From an uncultured Lachnospiraceae bacterium (lineage in GTDB: Bacteria > Bacillota > Clostridia > Lachnospirales > Lachnospiraceae), in NCBI GenBank assembly GCA_910585345.1, contig CAJUDS010000004.1:1-64000 (forward strand): DNA of 64,000 nucleotides. Reading direction: 5' to 3'. A program made the translations under genes and the position numbers. Under the pieces are notes generated by a model. It worked only from the letters and a program-made list of their open reading frames with translations. It was not told where the DNA came from and did not search any database. This document shows, one piece after another, positions 17,602 to 27,496 of this stretch (position 1 is the first letter of the stretch; every line of letters starts with the position of its first letter).

Positions 17602-18769
17602 TCTTTCCCACCTCCATCATTCTGATAAAACGGTCAAACAAATAGCCGGAATCCTGCGGTCCCGGACATGCCTCGGGATGATACTGCACCGTAAAAATAT
17701 TTTTACCCACATAGGAAAGCCCCTCGCACGTACCGTCGTTGGCATTGACAAATGCAGGCACGGCAACCGCCGCATCCAGCGTATCCATATCCACCACATA
17801 CCCGTGATTCTGCGAGGAGATATACACCCTCCCCGTCTCCAGGTCTTTCACCGGATGGTTGCCTCCCCGGTGGCCATATTTTAATTTATAAGTGTCCGCG
17901 CCGGTAGCCAGCGCCATGAGCTGGTGTCCCAGACAGATCGCAAAGACCGGCACCTGCGCGTCATACAGTTTTCGGATCTCTTTGATAATCTCCGTGCACT
18001 CCTTCGGATCTCCGGGCCCGTTGGACAGCATAATGCCGTCGGGCCGGTCCGCCAGTATTTCCGCCGCCTGTGTCATAGCCGGATAAACCGTCACATCGAT
18101 CCCTCTCTGTGCCAGAGAAACGGCAATATTACGTTTCATGCCCAGATCAAGCAGCGCCACCCTCTTCCCTCTGCCATTTAGCTTCCGTACGAGAGTCGGC
18201 TTTTTTTCCTGCTCCCCGGTGTAAACCGCGCTGCCGGAAATCGGTCCGTTGTCTCCCAGCGCAGCGGAACCCTTCACCTCATATTTCTCTGCGCAGGTTA
18301 CCCGCTCCACCACCCTGCCGGTCGTATAGGCTTTTAATTTCGGAAGGATTGCATCACGATCATACGCCTCGTTGGTCGTAATCATACCGTTCATCGTACC
18401 CTTTTCCCGCAGCAGCTTTGTCAGCGCGCGGGTATCAATACCGGCAATTCCCGGCACGCCGTTTTCTTCCAGAAACTGCTGGATGGTCTTGTCACAGCGG
18501 AAATTGCTGGGGATCCTCGAAAGCTCTCTGACGATGAAACCATCCGGCCACGGCCGCCCGGATTCCATATCCTCGCTGCAAATGCCATAGTTCCCGATCA
18601 ACGGATAGGTCATACACACTGCCTGTCCCGCGTAAGAAGGATCTGTCAGCACTTCCAGATAACCCGCCATAGACGTATTAAACACAATCTCACTGATCAC
18701 TTCCCGGTCAGCGCCGATCTGTATTCCCTCAAATACAGTGCCGTCTTCCAAAATCAAAAACGCTTTCAT
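17594..18769 (-). CDS. carA: Carbamoyl-phosphate synthase small subunit
   Basis: 391 residues from the ATG at about 18769 (MKAFLILEDGTVFEG). An upstream in-frame GTG at 18784 would add five residues. This is the glutaminase subunit that feeds ammonia to CarB. The CPSase N-terminal domain is followed by a class I glutamine amidotransferase with the nucleophile motif FAICLGHQL near 265 and the catalytic His-Pro-Glu near the C-terminus (QYHPEACPGP). No PyrR-type attenuator fits in the leader of about 30 nt, so regulation is not obvious from sequence. Confidence 0.97.
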   Translation of the reverse strand: MKAFLILEDGTVFEGIQIGADREVISEIVFNTSMAGYLEVLTDPSYAGQAVCMTYPLIGNYGICSEDMESGRPWPDGFIVRELSRIPSNFRCDKTIQQFLEENGVPGIAGIDTRALTKLLREKGTMNGMITTNEAYDRDAILPKLKAYTTGRVVERVTCAEKYEVKGSAALGDNGPISGSAVYTGEQEKKPTLVRKLNGRGKRVALLDLGMKRNIAVSLAQRGIDVTVYPAMTQAAEILADRPDGIMLSNGPGDPKECTEIIKEIRKLYDAQVPVFAICLGHQLMALATGADTYKLKYGHRGGNHPVKDLETGRVYISSQNHGYVVDMDTLDAAVAVPAFVNANDGTCEGLSYVGKNIFTVQYHPEACPGPQDSGYLFDRFIRMMEVGKNA

Positions 18770-18802
18770 ATTTTTCACCCGCACCTTTCCAATAATCGTT
18801 TT

Positions 18803-18831
18803 ATTATAGCATATGCATTTTTTTGATTCAA
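18803..18831 (-). promoter_or_regulatory. Promoter of carAB
   Basis: Minus strand TTGAAT (18826-18831), 17-bp spacer, TATAAT (18803-18808), about 35 bp before the carA start. The left end of the fold-back element begins just upstream of it. Confidence 0.75.
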
Positions 18832-18845
18832 CCGCAACGGTGAAA

Positions 18846-19270
18846 AAAGCAGGGCAAACGCAGGAAAGAACCGTTTGGGAACCTTCTCAGGCAAATCACA
18901 GATATGGTAATCGCTTCATTCCGTTGCTGCCTGGGTCTGCGCAATTTTCAGATAAAAGAACTTGTCAGGATTTCGCAGGATAAATCATTCACACACCGGG
19001 CAAAAGTACAATTTCGCGAATTTGTATGCCATTTTCGGACAAGGATGTCCGCCACTGTCATACAAATTTGCGAAAACTGTCTTTTTTACGGTGCATGTCA
19101 TTGATTTATTTTGCGAAATCGAAAGTAAAGAATTGTCCTGAAAAATTGCGCAGACTGCCAGGCATCACGTTCCCGCCCGGAGCACGTACAGAAACGTGAT
19201 GCTTGGCAGTGACCGACAAAGTCAATTTTGAATGTTTCCAAACGGCTCCTTCCTGCTTTTATCCTGTGAA
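18846..19270. repeat. 0.4-kb fold-back element (nested imperfect inverted repeats)
   Basis: This gene-free stretch folds back on itself. The outer arms 18860-18882 and 19234-19256 match at 20 of 23 positions in inverted orientation. Next, GTCTGCGCAATTTTCAG (18935-18951) pairs with 19138-19155. Then GATTTCGCAGGATAAATCAT (from about 18969) pairs with about 19100-19120. Inside those, TTTCGCGAATTTGTATG (19012-19028) pairs with 19059-19076. At the centre is CGGACA-AGGA-TGTCCG (19036-19051). The right arm also contains its own hairpin, TGCCAGGCATCACGTT with AACGTGATGCTTGGCA (19157-19207). No convincing reading frame is present. It could be a MITE-like remnant or a structured RNA or insulator between the KAP gene and the carAB promoter. 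Confidence 0.75.
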
Positions 19271-19327
19271 AAAATCACCGCAAACGCAAACCGGAACTTT
19301 TTGCGGACATTTTATCGCCTTTTCCGA

Positions 19328-22192
19328 TCACTCTATGTCCTGCCGCGAATCCACGTCACTGCCGCAATAAGAACGAAGCCGGTACACATAAACCCGGATC
19401 TCATCCAGCGCCTTTTGGACCTCCGCATCCTCCGCTTCCGCCGCCTCGTACAACGTATAAACATCCTTCGCCGTCTCTGCCAGCAAATCCGCAATCTCTT
19501 TCTCCCTGCCGCCATACCAGGATTTCCTGTCTTCATACAGCACTGCCATCCGGTTCGCTGTCTGCAGCAGGAGCAGATATGCCCTCGCATCGCGCTGCGC
19601 CTCCTGCGACTGGTAAAACAAGCGCAGCGACGCTAAAGCAGTCCGCAGCTGTTCCACATCGCGAAATATCTCTCCATAGACAGGATTCATCTGCCGCAGC
19701 AGAAAATAGCGGTTAAATAACGGCATGCAGTCCTCCTGGCCGCTGCCCAGCGCCTGCTCCGCCTTATCCCAGAACAGGCAGATATCAAAAACCACCCGCA
19801 GTTCCATAAACCATCTTGCAAAATCAATGCCCGCGCTTTTATATTTTTCTCTGCTCAGTTCTTCTTCCAGCTTTTCGTAATAAGCGATCACGCCGCACAG
19901 CGCGTCAGTCTGATCCGCCTGATTATGATAAGTATCATTTTTATCCAGTTCTCTCAGCCGGAAATAAAACTGCCGCAGTTCGCCGACAGGAGTATTATGA
20001 AGGCTTCTCTCCACCGCGCTCACGCCAAACACGAGATATAAAATATCCAGCAACTGCCGCTGCTTTTCCGTCAGTGCCTTTCGTATGATCTTCTCCCCGC
20101 CTTCCGTGCATATTTTTAGCTCTCTTTCCGTCACCCCACAGCTGTCTATACAGGAAAGCAGCTCCCTGGAAAATGCAAGGAAATTCCCGTCGGCCGCAAA
20201 CGGCTCGTAATATTGTGACAAAACATCAAATATTTTCCGCAGAAAATTTTCCTTTTCGGCTGCGCTGGCAAAGCGCTGCGTCTCATAAAGATCCAGTATT
20301 TTCTCCAGATCGTCATAGCACTGCGCGCAATCCACATACTCGCACAAATATCGCATCGAGGCTTTACTACCGCGAAGCTCGGCAAGAAGCCTTTCCTTTT
20401 TCGTTTTGATTTGTTCAAAATCAATGATGTCGATTTCATAGCAGATGCGGTTTAACAGATGCTCCTTCCGATCGGTACGCCACCCCTTTGGCCGCAGCCC
20501 CAGGAGCAGTCCGATACAATGGCTGGCGTCCTTTTGCAGATACGCGTCAAGATCCGCGCTCATTTTCAGTTCCGTATACATCTGCGGCAGCATCGATTTC
20601 ACGAACTGCACTTCTATGACCGCTGCCAGCCAGTCCTCCTTTTGAAACTCCGGGCTGCAGTCCGCAATGCCGCTGCTTAGATTCTGGCAATCCCGTCTGA
20701 CGCCCTTTAAAAAGTTCTTGACCTTTCTGGAATTGGCTGTGTTTTTTCTGATCTGGCGCAGCGTATCGTCCATTCCCCGTATACTTTCCCGTTGCGGCCG
20801 CACTTCCTCCTCTTTCCTGCCTTTTATGCCATCCGCAGTCTTCGTCCGTTCACTCTCGCACAGCTCCAGCACCCGGCCGGGAAACTGCCGGATCATTTCT
20901 CTGACCGCCTCTGCGCTTCTTCCTTTTAAAAGAGCAGGATGCAGCTCCCGCAGCCAGTCGTCGCTTATAATCTCTTCCAGCACAGCGTCCGTGATCTCCG
21001 CATAGCCGACGCTGCACAGCTCGAGGGTGTAGCTGATATATTTCTCGATATACCCGTCGTCGTACGCTCCGTGCGCAAAAACGCTCCGGTCCGCCAAAAA
21101 TATCGTCTTGCATCGTTTGAGATCGGCGCTCTCCCGGATTACCTTAAACATTTTCAACTGGTATTCCCGCTCGCACCGATCCAGATCATCAACGACCAGA
21201 TAGATTGTTTTACCGGTTTTTTCCAGCTCCTGCAGCCTGCCGTTCAGATACGCTTTCCCCTCGTCTCCCGCGGCGGTCTGCGCCGTATTTGCCAGTCTGT
21301 TAAAAAACGGAAAGCCCGTTTCCTCCAGCAGACCCGCAAACGCCATGAAATATGTCTCGATCAAACTACCCTTTTCCACCAGGACGCCGCTCCGCCGCAA
21401 TATGTCCAAGATCTGTCCGGAAATTTCCGCCATGATCTCCGCGGCCGATTTTTCACTTCCCGCACGGATCCAGATAAAAGCGTCTCTGCTTAGTTTCTTT
21501 TCCAGCGCCGTCACAAAACTGGTCTTTCCGCTTCCCCACTCCCCGGAGATCATCACCGCGTACGGTTCGGACTGCTGTTCCTTCAGCACACCGATAAATT
21601 TATCCAGCTGTTTCCTTCTCGTCTCATACAAATCCGCAGTGGGGCGGTCATACGCCTTCCCGGCCGCCGTCTCCTGTCGCCCGGCCAGCCTTTCACACAA
21701 TGCGGCGGCCGTTTCCAGACAGGCGATCCCAGCCGCGCCGACAGCCCACTCGATCCTTTCCAGACGGCCGGTGACGGCCAGCAGAAACACCTCGAAAAAC
21801 AGAACATAACGCATATATTTACAAAACAAAAAGACGGGCGTGACGATCCTTCTAAAAACAATGCACTGCAGAACCGTATACAGAGTCAGCATCCCCGCAA
21901 GGAACAGAAAAATCAACGCATCCCAGTAAACATACTGGATCTGCGGCTGCAGCCCCAGCAGGCAGAGCAGTTCCCCGGTAAATGCGGCCAGCAGCGTATA
22001 AAAAACTTTGTGCAGCAATTGATTCAGTAAATACTGACGGTCCTCTTTTCCGTTTCCCTTTCTCTGCAGATACCAGAAAGAACAGACCGCCGCTATGCAA
22101 AACAAGAAGAGAAATCCATAAAGAATACGCTCACGGTAAACATAATAATATCGATCCAAAAGAATTTCGATCCCCCGTATCACCTCTCTCAT
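19328..22192 (-). CDS. Membrane-anchored KAP-family P-loop NTPase
   Basis: 954 residues from the ATG at 22192, placed by AGGAGG 11 bases upstream; the 64 in-frame codons before it look non-coding. Hydrophobic segments lie at about 24-42, 62-82, 91-112, 116-140 and 150-165. The KAP NTPase core follows: Walker A GEWGSGKTS (217-225) and Walker B IYLVVDDLDRC (330-340). The remaining 550 residues are helical and unlike anything I recognise. KAP proteins are membrane-linked P-loop ATPases with sporadic distribution, some tied to phage defence. No partner effector is adjacent here, so function is unknown. The stop is followed by the fold-back element; purL lies upstream. Confidence 0.85.
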   Translation of the reverse strand: MREVIRGIEILLDRYYYVYRERILYGFLFLFCIAAVCSFWYLQRKGNGKEDRQYLLNQLLHKVFYTLLAAFTGELLCLLGLQPQIQYVYWDALIFLFLAGMLTLYTVLQCIVFRRIVTPVFLFCKYMRYVLFFEVFLLAVTGRLERIEWAVGAAGIACLETAAALCERLAGRQETAAGKAYDRPTADLYETRRKQLDKFIGVLKEQQSEPYAVMISGEWGSGKTSFVTALEKKLSRDAFIWIRAGSEKSAAEIMAEISGQILDILRRSGVLVEKGSLIETYFMAFAGLLEETGFPFFNRLANTAQTAAGDEGKAYLNGRLQELEKTGKTIYLVVDDLDRCEREYQLKMFKVIRESADLKRCKTIFLADRSVFAHGAYDDGYIEKYISYTLELCSVGYAEITDAVLEEIISDDWLRELHPALLKGRSAEAVREMIRQFPGRVLELCESERTKTADGIKGRKEEEVRPQRESIRGMDDTLRQIRKNTANSRKVKNFLKGVRRDCQNLSSGIADCSPEFQKEDWLAAVIEVQFVKSMLPQMYTELKMSADLDAYLQKDASHCIGLLLGLRPKGWRTDRKEHLLNRICYEIDIIDFEQIKTKKERLLAELRGSKASMRYLCEYVDCAQCYDDLEKILDLYETQRFASAAEKENFLRKIFDVLSQYYEPFAADGNFLAFSRELLSCIDSCGVTERELKICTEGGEKIIRKALTEKQRQLLDILYLVFGVSAVERSLHNTPVGELRQFYFRLRELDKNDTYHNQADQTDALCGVIAYYEKLEEELSREKYKSAGIDFARWFMELRVVFDICLFWDKAEQALGSGQEDCMPLFNRYFLLRQMNPVYGEIFRDVEQLRTALASLRLFYQSQEAQRDARAYLLLLQTANRMAVLYEDRKSWYGGREKEIADLLAETAKDVYTLYEAAEAEDAEVQKALDEIRVYVYRLRSYCGSDVDSRQDIE

Positions 22193-22275
22193 TTCCGTAT
22201 TTCCTCCTATGCTTTTCACAATGGTTTCCTGACACAATGCACCCGGCAGAAAAAATCCTGCCCCGCAGCCAATAG

Positions 22276-22301
22276 CAAAATCCCCCGTTTGCAGGGGGAT
22301 T
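22276..22301 (-). terminator. Terminator after purL
   Basis: Minus strand AATCCCCC-TGCAAAC-GGGGGATT followed by a short TTTGC tract, about 110 bp beyond the purL stop. Confidence 0.65.
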
Positions 22302-22411
22302 GTTATATTGCTGTCTTTTCTTCCAAACGCTGTTCTTTTGCCGTTGTTTTCGTGTACTGACCTGTTCCTTTTCAGGCAGGTCATCTGGAAAATGATAAAC
22401 AGGGCGGTACA

Positions 22412-25400
22412 CTAACGGAAATATTTCACGCCGGACTCAAAAATGCGCATGTCCTGCTCTCCGTATATATTCATCGCCACTGCCGTCCCTCTTCTCTCGC
22501 AGTGCGCCATCTTTCCCAGGCACCGCCCGTCCGGAGACGTGATACCTTCGATGGCGGCATAGGAACCGTTCACATTCCATTCCCCGTCCATAGAGACATT
22601 CCCTTCCGGATCGGCATACTGGGTCGCCGCCTGGCCGTTTGCAAACAATCTCTCAATCCATTCTGCGGATGCGACGAATCTTCCTTCCCCATGCGACGCA
22701 GGCACAACATATGTTTGTCCCACCTCCGCCTCCGCAAGCCATGGAGACTGGTTGGAAACGACCTTTGTATAGACCATTCTGGAAATATGACGGCCGATCG
22801 TATTAAACGTCAGCGTAGGCGAATCTTCTCTCTGCCCGGTGATCTCCCCATAAGGCACAAGCCCCAGCTTGATCATTGCCTGGAAACCATTGCAGATGCC
22901 AAGCGCCAGGCCGTCCCGCTCCTTAAGCAGCCTCGTCACCGCCTCCTGCAGCTTCGCATTGCGGAATGCGGTGGCAAAAAACTTCGCGCTCCCGTCCGGT
23001 TCATCCCCTGCGGAAAATCCGCCGGGGAACATAATCATCTGCGCCTGGTCGATGGCCGCCGCAAAAGCGTCCACCGAACCGCGGATATCCTCCGCCGAAA
23101 GATTGCAAAATACCTTTGTCACTACATTGGCGCCCGCCCGCTCGAAAGCCCTGGCGCTGTCATACTCGCAGTTTGTTCCCGGAAATACCGGAATAAATAC
23201 CGTCGGCTTTGCCACTTTATGCTTACAAATATAAATGCTGTCCGCATGATAACAGCCCTTTTCCACCTTTTCCGTTTCTTTGCCCGCTTTGCTGGGAAAT
23301 ACCTTTTCCAGCTTTCCCGTCCATGCCTGCAGCGCTTCTTCCAGCGCCAGACGCATCTTACCATACGACAGTACAGGCTCCTGCGTCACAACGCCAGCCA
23401 CCGTATAGTCGATATCCGCTTCTTCCAGTTCCTCCCGGATATCGCCGCATACTTCCGCAAGGATACTGCCCAGACCGTTTCCAAACAGTTCCTTCTCATC
23501 CAGTTCTCCCGAAAAAGCGACTCCCAGCTTATTGCCAAACGCCATCTTCGCCGCTGCGGCTGCAGCGCCATGGGCATCGAGCGCGTAGGCGGACACAATC
23601 TTCCCCGCACGGATCAGCGCCGTCAGCCTCCCGTACAGCTCCATCACACTTTCATAAACCGGAAGATCATATTCGTCCTTCTCGATCGGGAACAGGAACA
23701 GGCGATTGCCCGCCTGCTTTAACTCCGGAGAAATTACATCATGATAATCCGCCGTGTCAACCGCAAATGATACAAGCGTCGGCGGCACGTCAATCTCATT
23801 GAACGTACCCGACATGCTGTCCTTGCCGCCAATGGAAGGCAGTTCAAACCCGATCTGCGCGTCAAATGCGCCAAGCAGCGCCGCAAACGGCTGGCTCCAC
23901 CTGGACGGATCGTCCGTCATCCTGCGGAAATATTCCTGAAATGTAAAGCGAATCTTTCTGTAATCGCCGCCGGCCGCCACAATCTTAGCCATAGACTCCG
24001 TTACCGCATAGACAGCGCCGTGATACGGACTCCAGGAAGACAGATACGGGTCAAACCCATAGCTCATCATCGTGATAGTATCGGTCCTGCCCCGGAGCAC
24101 AGGCAGCTTGGCCGCCATCACCTGCGTCTCCGTCAACTGGTATTTCCCGCCATAAGGCATCCACACACTGCCTGCCCCGATCGAAGCGTCAAACATCTCC
24201 ACAAGCCCCTTCTGCGAGCACACATTCAGATCGGATAAGGTCGAGAGAAACGCCTTTTTATGATCCTTTTCCTGCAATGCCTCTCCCACCGCCGGTATGG
24301 CAAAGCGGTTGAAATAATTATCCTCCTTCGAAGGGACGCTGACTACCACATTCGTCTCCTGATGCGCGCCGTTCGTATCCAGAAATGCCCTCGACAGGTT
24401 CACGATCTCTTTTCCCCGCCAGCAGAGCACCAGTCTCGGTTCCTTTGTCACTACCGCCACTTCTACCGCTTCCAGATTCTCCTGCGCCGCATAGGAAAGA
24501 AACTGCGCCACATCCCCGGCATCGACCACTACGGCCATTCTCTCCTGAGACTCGGAAATCGCAAGCTCTGTCCCGTCCAGCCCGGCATACTTTTTCGGCA
24601 CCTTGTCCAAATCCACCCGCAGCCCGTCCGCCAGTTCACCGATGGCCACGGATACGCCGCCCGCGCCGAAATCATTGCACTTTTTGATCAGACGGCTGAC
24701 CTCTTCCCGACGGAACAGTCTCTGAATTTTACGTTCTGTCGGCGCATTTCCCTTCTGTACTTCCGCGCCGCATGTTGCGATGGAGCTCTCCGTATGTATT
24801 TTCGACGATCCTGTGGCGCCGCCGCAGCCGTCGCGTCCGGTCCGGCCGCCCAACAGAATAATGACATCCCCCGGCTTAGAATTTTCACGGATCACATTTG
24901 CCCGCGGGGACGCGCCCATTACGGCGCCGATTTCCATCCGTTTCGCCACATACGCAGGATGGTAGATTTCTTTCACGTAACCAGTGGCAAGGCCGATTTG
25001 GTTTCCATAGGAGGAATACCCGCCTGCGGCGCCCCGCACCAGCTTTTTCTGCGGCAGTTTCCCCTTCAATGTCTGCGATGCACCGGCCGTCGGGTCTGCC
25101 GCGCCTGTCACACGCATGGCCTGGTATACATATGAACGGCCTGAAAGCGGATCACGGATCGCGCCGCCCAGACAGGTAGCCGCACCGCCGAACGGTTCGA
25201 TCTCCGTCGGATGATTGTGCGTCTCATTTTTAAAGCTGACCAGCCATTCCTGCGTAACGCCGTCAATCTCCACCGGTACTACGATGGAGCAGGCATTGAT
25301 CTCATCGGACTCTTCCAAATCCTGCAGTTTACCGTCTTTTTTTAATTTTTTCATCGCCATCAGCGCCAAATCCATCAGGCAGATAAACTGATCCTTTCTT

Positions 25401-26200
25401 CCCTTTAGCATCTCTTCCCGGGTATCCAGATAAGACTGGTACGTCGTTTCCAGCGGCGTTTTATAATAGCCGTCCTCAAACGTAATATTTTTCAGTTCCG
25501 TGGAAAATGTCGTGTGCCGGCAATGATCGGACCAGTAGGTATCCAGCACTCTGATCTCTGTCATGGAAGGGTCTCTGCGCTCCTCTTTGCTGAAATAATT
25601 CTGTATGTGCAGAAAATCTTTAAACGTCATCGCCAGCCCCAGAGAATCATACAACTCCCGCAGAAGCGTACCGTTCATCTCACGGAAGCCGTCAAAAATC
25701 CTGATATCCTCCGGTTCCTCGTAGACGGTCTCCAGCGTATCCGGCTTGTCCATATCCGTCTCCCGCGAATCCACCGGATTGATGCAGTATGCCTTGATCT
25801 GCGCCAGCTCATCATCCGAAATAGCGCCTTCAAGCAGATACACTACGGCAGTCCGTATGATCGGCTCTTCGCTTTCCTTTAAAAATCTGATACACTGCAC
25901 TGCGGAATCGGCTCTCTGGTCAAACTGGCCCGGAAGAAATTCCACGCCAAATACTCTCGCATCCTCCGGTAACGGGAACGTCTCTTCATATAACAGATCA
26001 ACCGGCGGTTCGGAAAAAACACTTCTGCAGGCAGCCGCAAATGTTCCCTCACTGATATTTTCCACATCATACCGGATCAGCACCCGCACATTCTTTACGC
26101 TGCCGATGCCAAGATAACTCCCAATCTCTTCCTGCAGCTCCTTTGCCTTTACCGCAAAAGGCGCTTTTTTCTCCACATAAATTCGTCGCACACTTTCCAT
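22412..26200 (-). CDS. purL: Phosphoribosylformylglycinamidine synthase (single-chain PurL)
   Basis: 1,262 residues from the ATG at 26200, which has GGAGG 8 bases upstream. An ATG 15 bp earlier overlaps that RBS. It converts FGAR, glutamine and ATP to FGAM in purine synthesis. This is the fused form found in many Clostridia: an N-terminal PurS-like part, two AIR-synthase-type halves (HNHPTEIEPFGGAATC near 330; GGKDSMSGTF near 800), and a C-terminal glutamine amidotransferase (PVFPGTNCEYDSARA near 1000; nucleophile ALGICNGFQ near 1105). No other pur gene is nearby. Only 16 bp separate it from an upstream TetR gene, so the two are likely co-transcribed. Confidence 0.96.
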   Translation of the reverse strand: MESVRRIYVEKKAPFAVKAKELQEEIGSYLGIGSVKNVRVLIRYDVENISEGTFAAACRSVFSEPPVDLLYEETFPLPEDARVFGVEFLPGQFDQRADSAVQCIRFLKESEEPIIRTAVVYLLEGAISDDELAQIKAYCINPVDSRETDMDKPDTLETVYEEPEDIRIFDGFREMNGTLLRELYDSLGLAMTFKDFLHIQNYFSKEERRDPSMTEIRVLDTYWSDHCRHTTFSTELKNITFEDGYYKTPLETTYQSYLDTREEMLKGRKDQFICLMDLALMAMKKLKKDGKLQDLEESDEINACSIVVPVEIDGVTQEWLVSFKNETHNHPTEIEPFGGAATCLGGAIRDPLSGRSYVYQAMRVTGAADPTAGASQTLKGKLPQKKLVRGAAGGYSSYGNQIGLATGYVKEIYHPAYVAKRMEIGAVMGASPRANVIRENSKPGDVIILLGGRTGRDGCGGATGSSKIHTESSIATCGAEVQKGNAPTERKIQRLFRREEVSRLIKKCNDFGAGGVSVAIGELADGLRVDLDKVPKKYAGLDGTELAISESQERMAVVVDAGDVAQFLSYAAQENLEAVEVAVVTKEPRLVLCWRGKEIVNLSRAFLDTNGAHQETNVVVSVPSKEDNYFNRFAIPAVGEALQEKDHKKAFLSTLSDLNVCSQKGLVEMFDASIGAGSVWMPYGGKYQLTETQVMAAKLPVLRGRTDTITMMSYGFDPYLSSWSPYHGAVYAVTESMAKIVAAGGDYRKIRFTFQEYFRRMTDDPSRWSQPFAALLGAFDAQIGFELPSIGGKDSMSGTFNEIDVPPTLVSFAVDTADYHDVISPELKQAGNRLFLFPIEKDEYDLPVYESVMELYGRLTALIRAGKIVSAYALDAHGAAAAAAKMAFGNKLGVAFSGELDEKELFGNGLGSILAEVCGDIREELEEADIDYTVAGVVTQEPVLSYGKMRLALEEALQAWTGKLEKVFPSKAGKETEKVEKGCYHADSIYICKHKVAKPTVFIPVFPGTNCEYDSARAFERAGANVVTKVFCNLSAEDIRGSVDAFAAAIDQAQMIMFPGGFSAGDEPDGSAKFFATAFRNAKLQEAVTRLLKERDGLALGICNGFQAMIKLGLVPYGEITGQREDSPTLTFNTIGRHISRMVYTKVVSNQSPWLAEAEVGQTYVVPASHGEGRFVASAEWIERLFANGQAATQYADPEGNVSMDGEWNVNGSYAAIEGITSPDGRCLGKMAHCERRGTAVAMNIYGEQDMRIFESGVKYFR

Positions 26201-26216
26201 CCATGCATCCTCCATT

Positions 26217-26801
26217 TTATTCTTCTATTAAAAGCCCCTGCATAATGTACAGCAGTTCATCGTCCACCGTTTTTTCCGAAATGCCGATGGTCTGGGCAGC
26301 CACCTTCAGTCCTTCCAGTACATACATCACATTACGCGCGCATCCCTTCGGGTCTTCACAATAAAACTCACCGTTCTCCACACCGTCCGCAATCAGCTTT
26401 TCCATCACCGCCACCGCCTGTTCAAACCGGGAACGCAGTATATTATCCTTTTTTGCCACCTTGTTTTCAAAGAAAAATTCATATGCCGCTACTGTCAGGC
26501 TGTTTTTCCTGCGCAGCAGCTCTTTTTTCTGTTCTTTCAGCAAAATTGCCAGTATATCGGACGCAGCCGCATCCTCCCGGATATTTTCGGAAAACAGATC
26601 GTCCTTTTCCTGGCTCTCCAACTGCAGCACTTCCATAAAAATATCCTTTGTACTGCTGAAGTAGAGATACAGTCCGCCGCGGCTGATCCCGCACGCCTCC
26701 ACAATGTCCTTCATCGTGACATTCTTGTATCCCTTTTCCATAAATATCTTTCTGGCAGTTTCCAGGATAAACTGTCTCTTTTGGACTGACTTTTCTCCCA
26801 T
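26217..26801 (-). CDS. TetR/AcrR-family transcriptional regulator
   Basis: 194 residues with AAGGAG 9 bases before the ATG. Residues 8-55 are the TetR helix-turn-helix (TARKIFMEKGYKNVTMKDIV, then GISRGGLYLYFSSTKDIF). The helical C-terminal ligand domain matches no subfamily I can name. It sits 16 bp upstream of purL in the same direction. Regulation of purL, or of itself, is possible but unproven. No clear palindromic operator was found in the short upstream gap. Confidence 0.88.
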   Translation of the reverse strand: MGEKSVQKRQFILETARKIFMEKGYKNVTMKDIVEACGISRGGLYLYFSSTKDIFMEVLQLESQEKDDLFSENIREDAAASDILAILLKEQKKELLRRKNSLTVAAYEFFFENKVAKKDNILRSRFEQAVAVMEKLIADGVENGEFYCEDPKGCARNVMYVLEGLKVAAQTIGISEKTVDDELLYIMQGLLIEE

Positions 26802-26869
26802 ATGTACAAACTCCTTATCTTTGTTTCTTTTTACAGTCCGGACACCTGCAGGCCGGTTATCCGGTCTGT

Positions 26870-27340
26870 CTAAAATCTGCCGTCACCCTGTTTATCCCAG
26901 AAACTAAGAATTTCCTTCATCTTCAATACCAGCTCCAAAAAAATACCGTTTTTTACCCCCTCTGACCAAAGCGTTGCTTTCGTCATGCCTTTCAGAATAT
27001 ACCGGGAAAGAATTGCCCACAGATCGCCCATTTCCTTAATTGTGGCCCGCTGAATAAAACGCCTCTCGTCTTTTACGCTGCGAATCCTGTTTCTCGAATA
27101 TACATACATATAATTCCTGTTCATCAGCGTACTGGCCTGCGCCGTTTTTACAAAGCTCATCAGCGTACTGTCATAGACCGGAAATGTAATGGACGTCTCT
27201 TCCAGCCCTTCCCCCTTATAAATCTCCGCAGTCTGGTCCCCTTTATGTGACTCCAGCCACGGAATAAAAGAGGTCAGACGGCCCACATCGGATTTATAAT
27301 ACGCAACCATTTCCTCAACACTTAACTTATCGCTTCCCAT
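26870..27340 (-). CDS. Uncharacterised 156-residue protein
   Basis: The start is set at the ATG at 27340 (MGSDKLSVEEMVAYY), which has AGAAGGA 7 bases upstream; an ATG six codons earlier lacks one. The protein is soluble, mixed helix and strand, with no signal peptide and no motif I recognise. It precedes tetR on the same strand with a 68-bp gap. Confidence 0.6.
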   Translation of the reverse strand: MGSDKLSVEEMVAYYKSDVGRLTSFIPWLESHKGDQTAEIYKGEGLEETSITFPVYDSTLMSFVKTAQASTLMNRNYMYVYSRNRIRSVKDERRFIQRATIKEMGDLWAILSRYILKGMTKATLWSEGVKNGIFLELVLKMKEILSFWDKQGDGRF

Positions 27341-27496
27341 TGCCAATCCTTCTCTCATATTTATGACATACTTGTCTTTTATTGTATCATACTTTTAAAT
27401 ATTATGTACAGATGCCTGATGAAAATTTTTGAAAAAGAAACCTGCCTGAACTGACGGATTCTTTACAACCGCCAACATCTGTATACTATTTTCCCA

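Noticed and set aside
14359..17625. + strand frames of up to 531 codons opposite carB and carA
   Set aside because: Antisense shadows of well-conserved genes; translations show no recognisable domain.
18770..18830. PyrR attenuator or T-box ahead of carA
   Set aside because: The promoter leaves a leader of only about 30 nt, too short for either.
18904..19104. 66-codon frame in the fold-back element
   Set aside because: It lies within the inverted repeats, has no RBS and no recognisable sequence.
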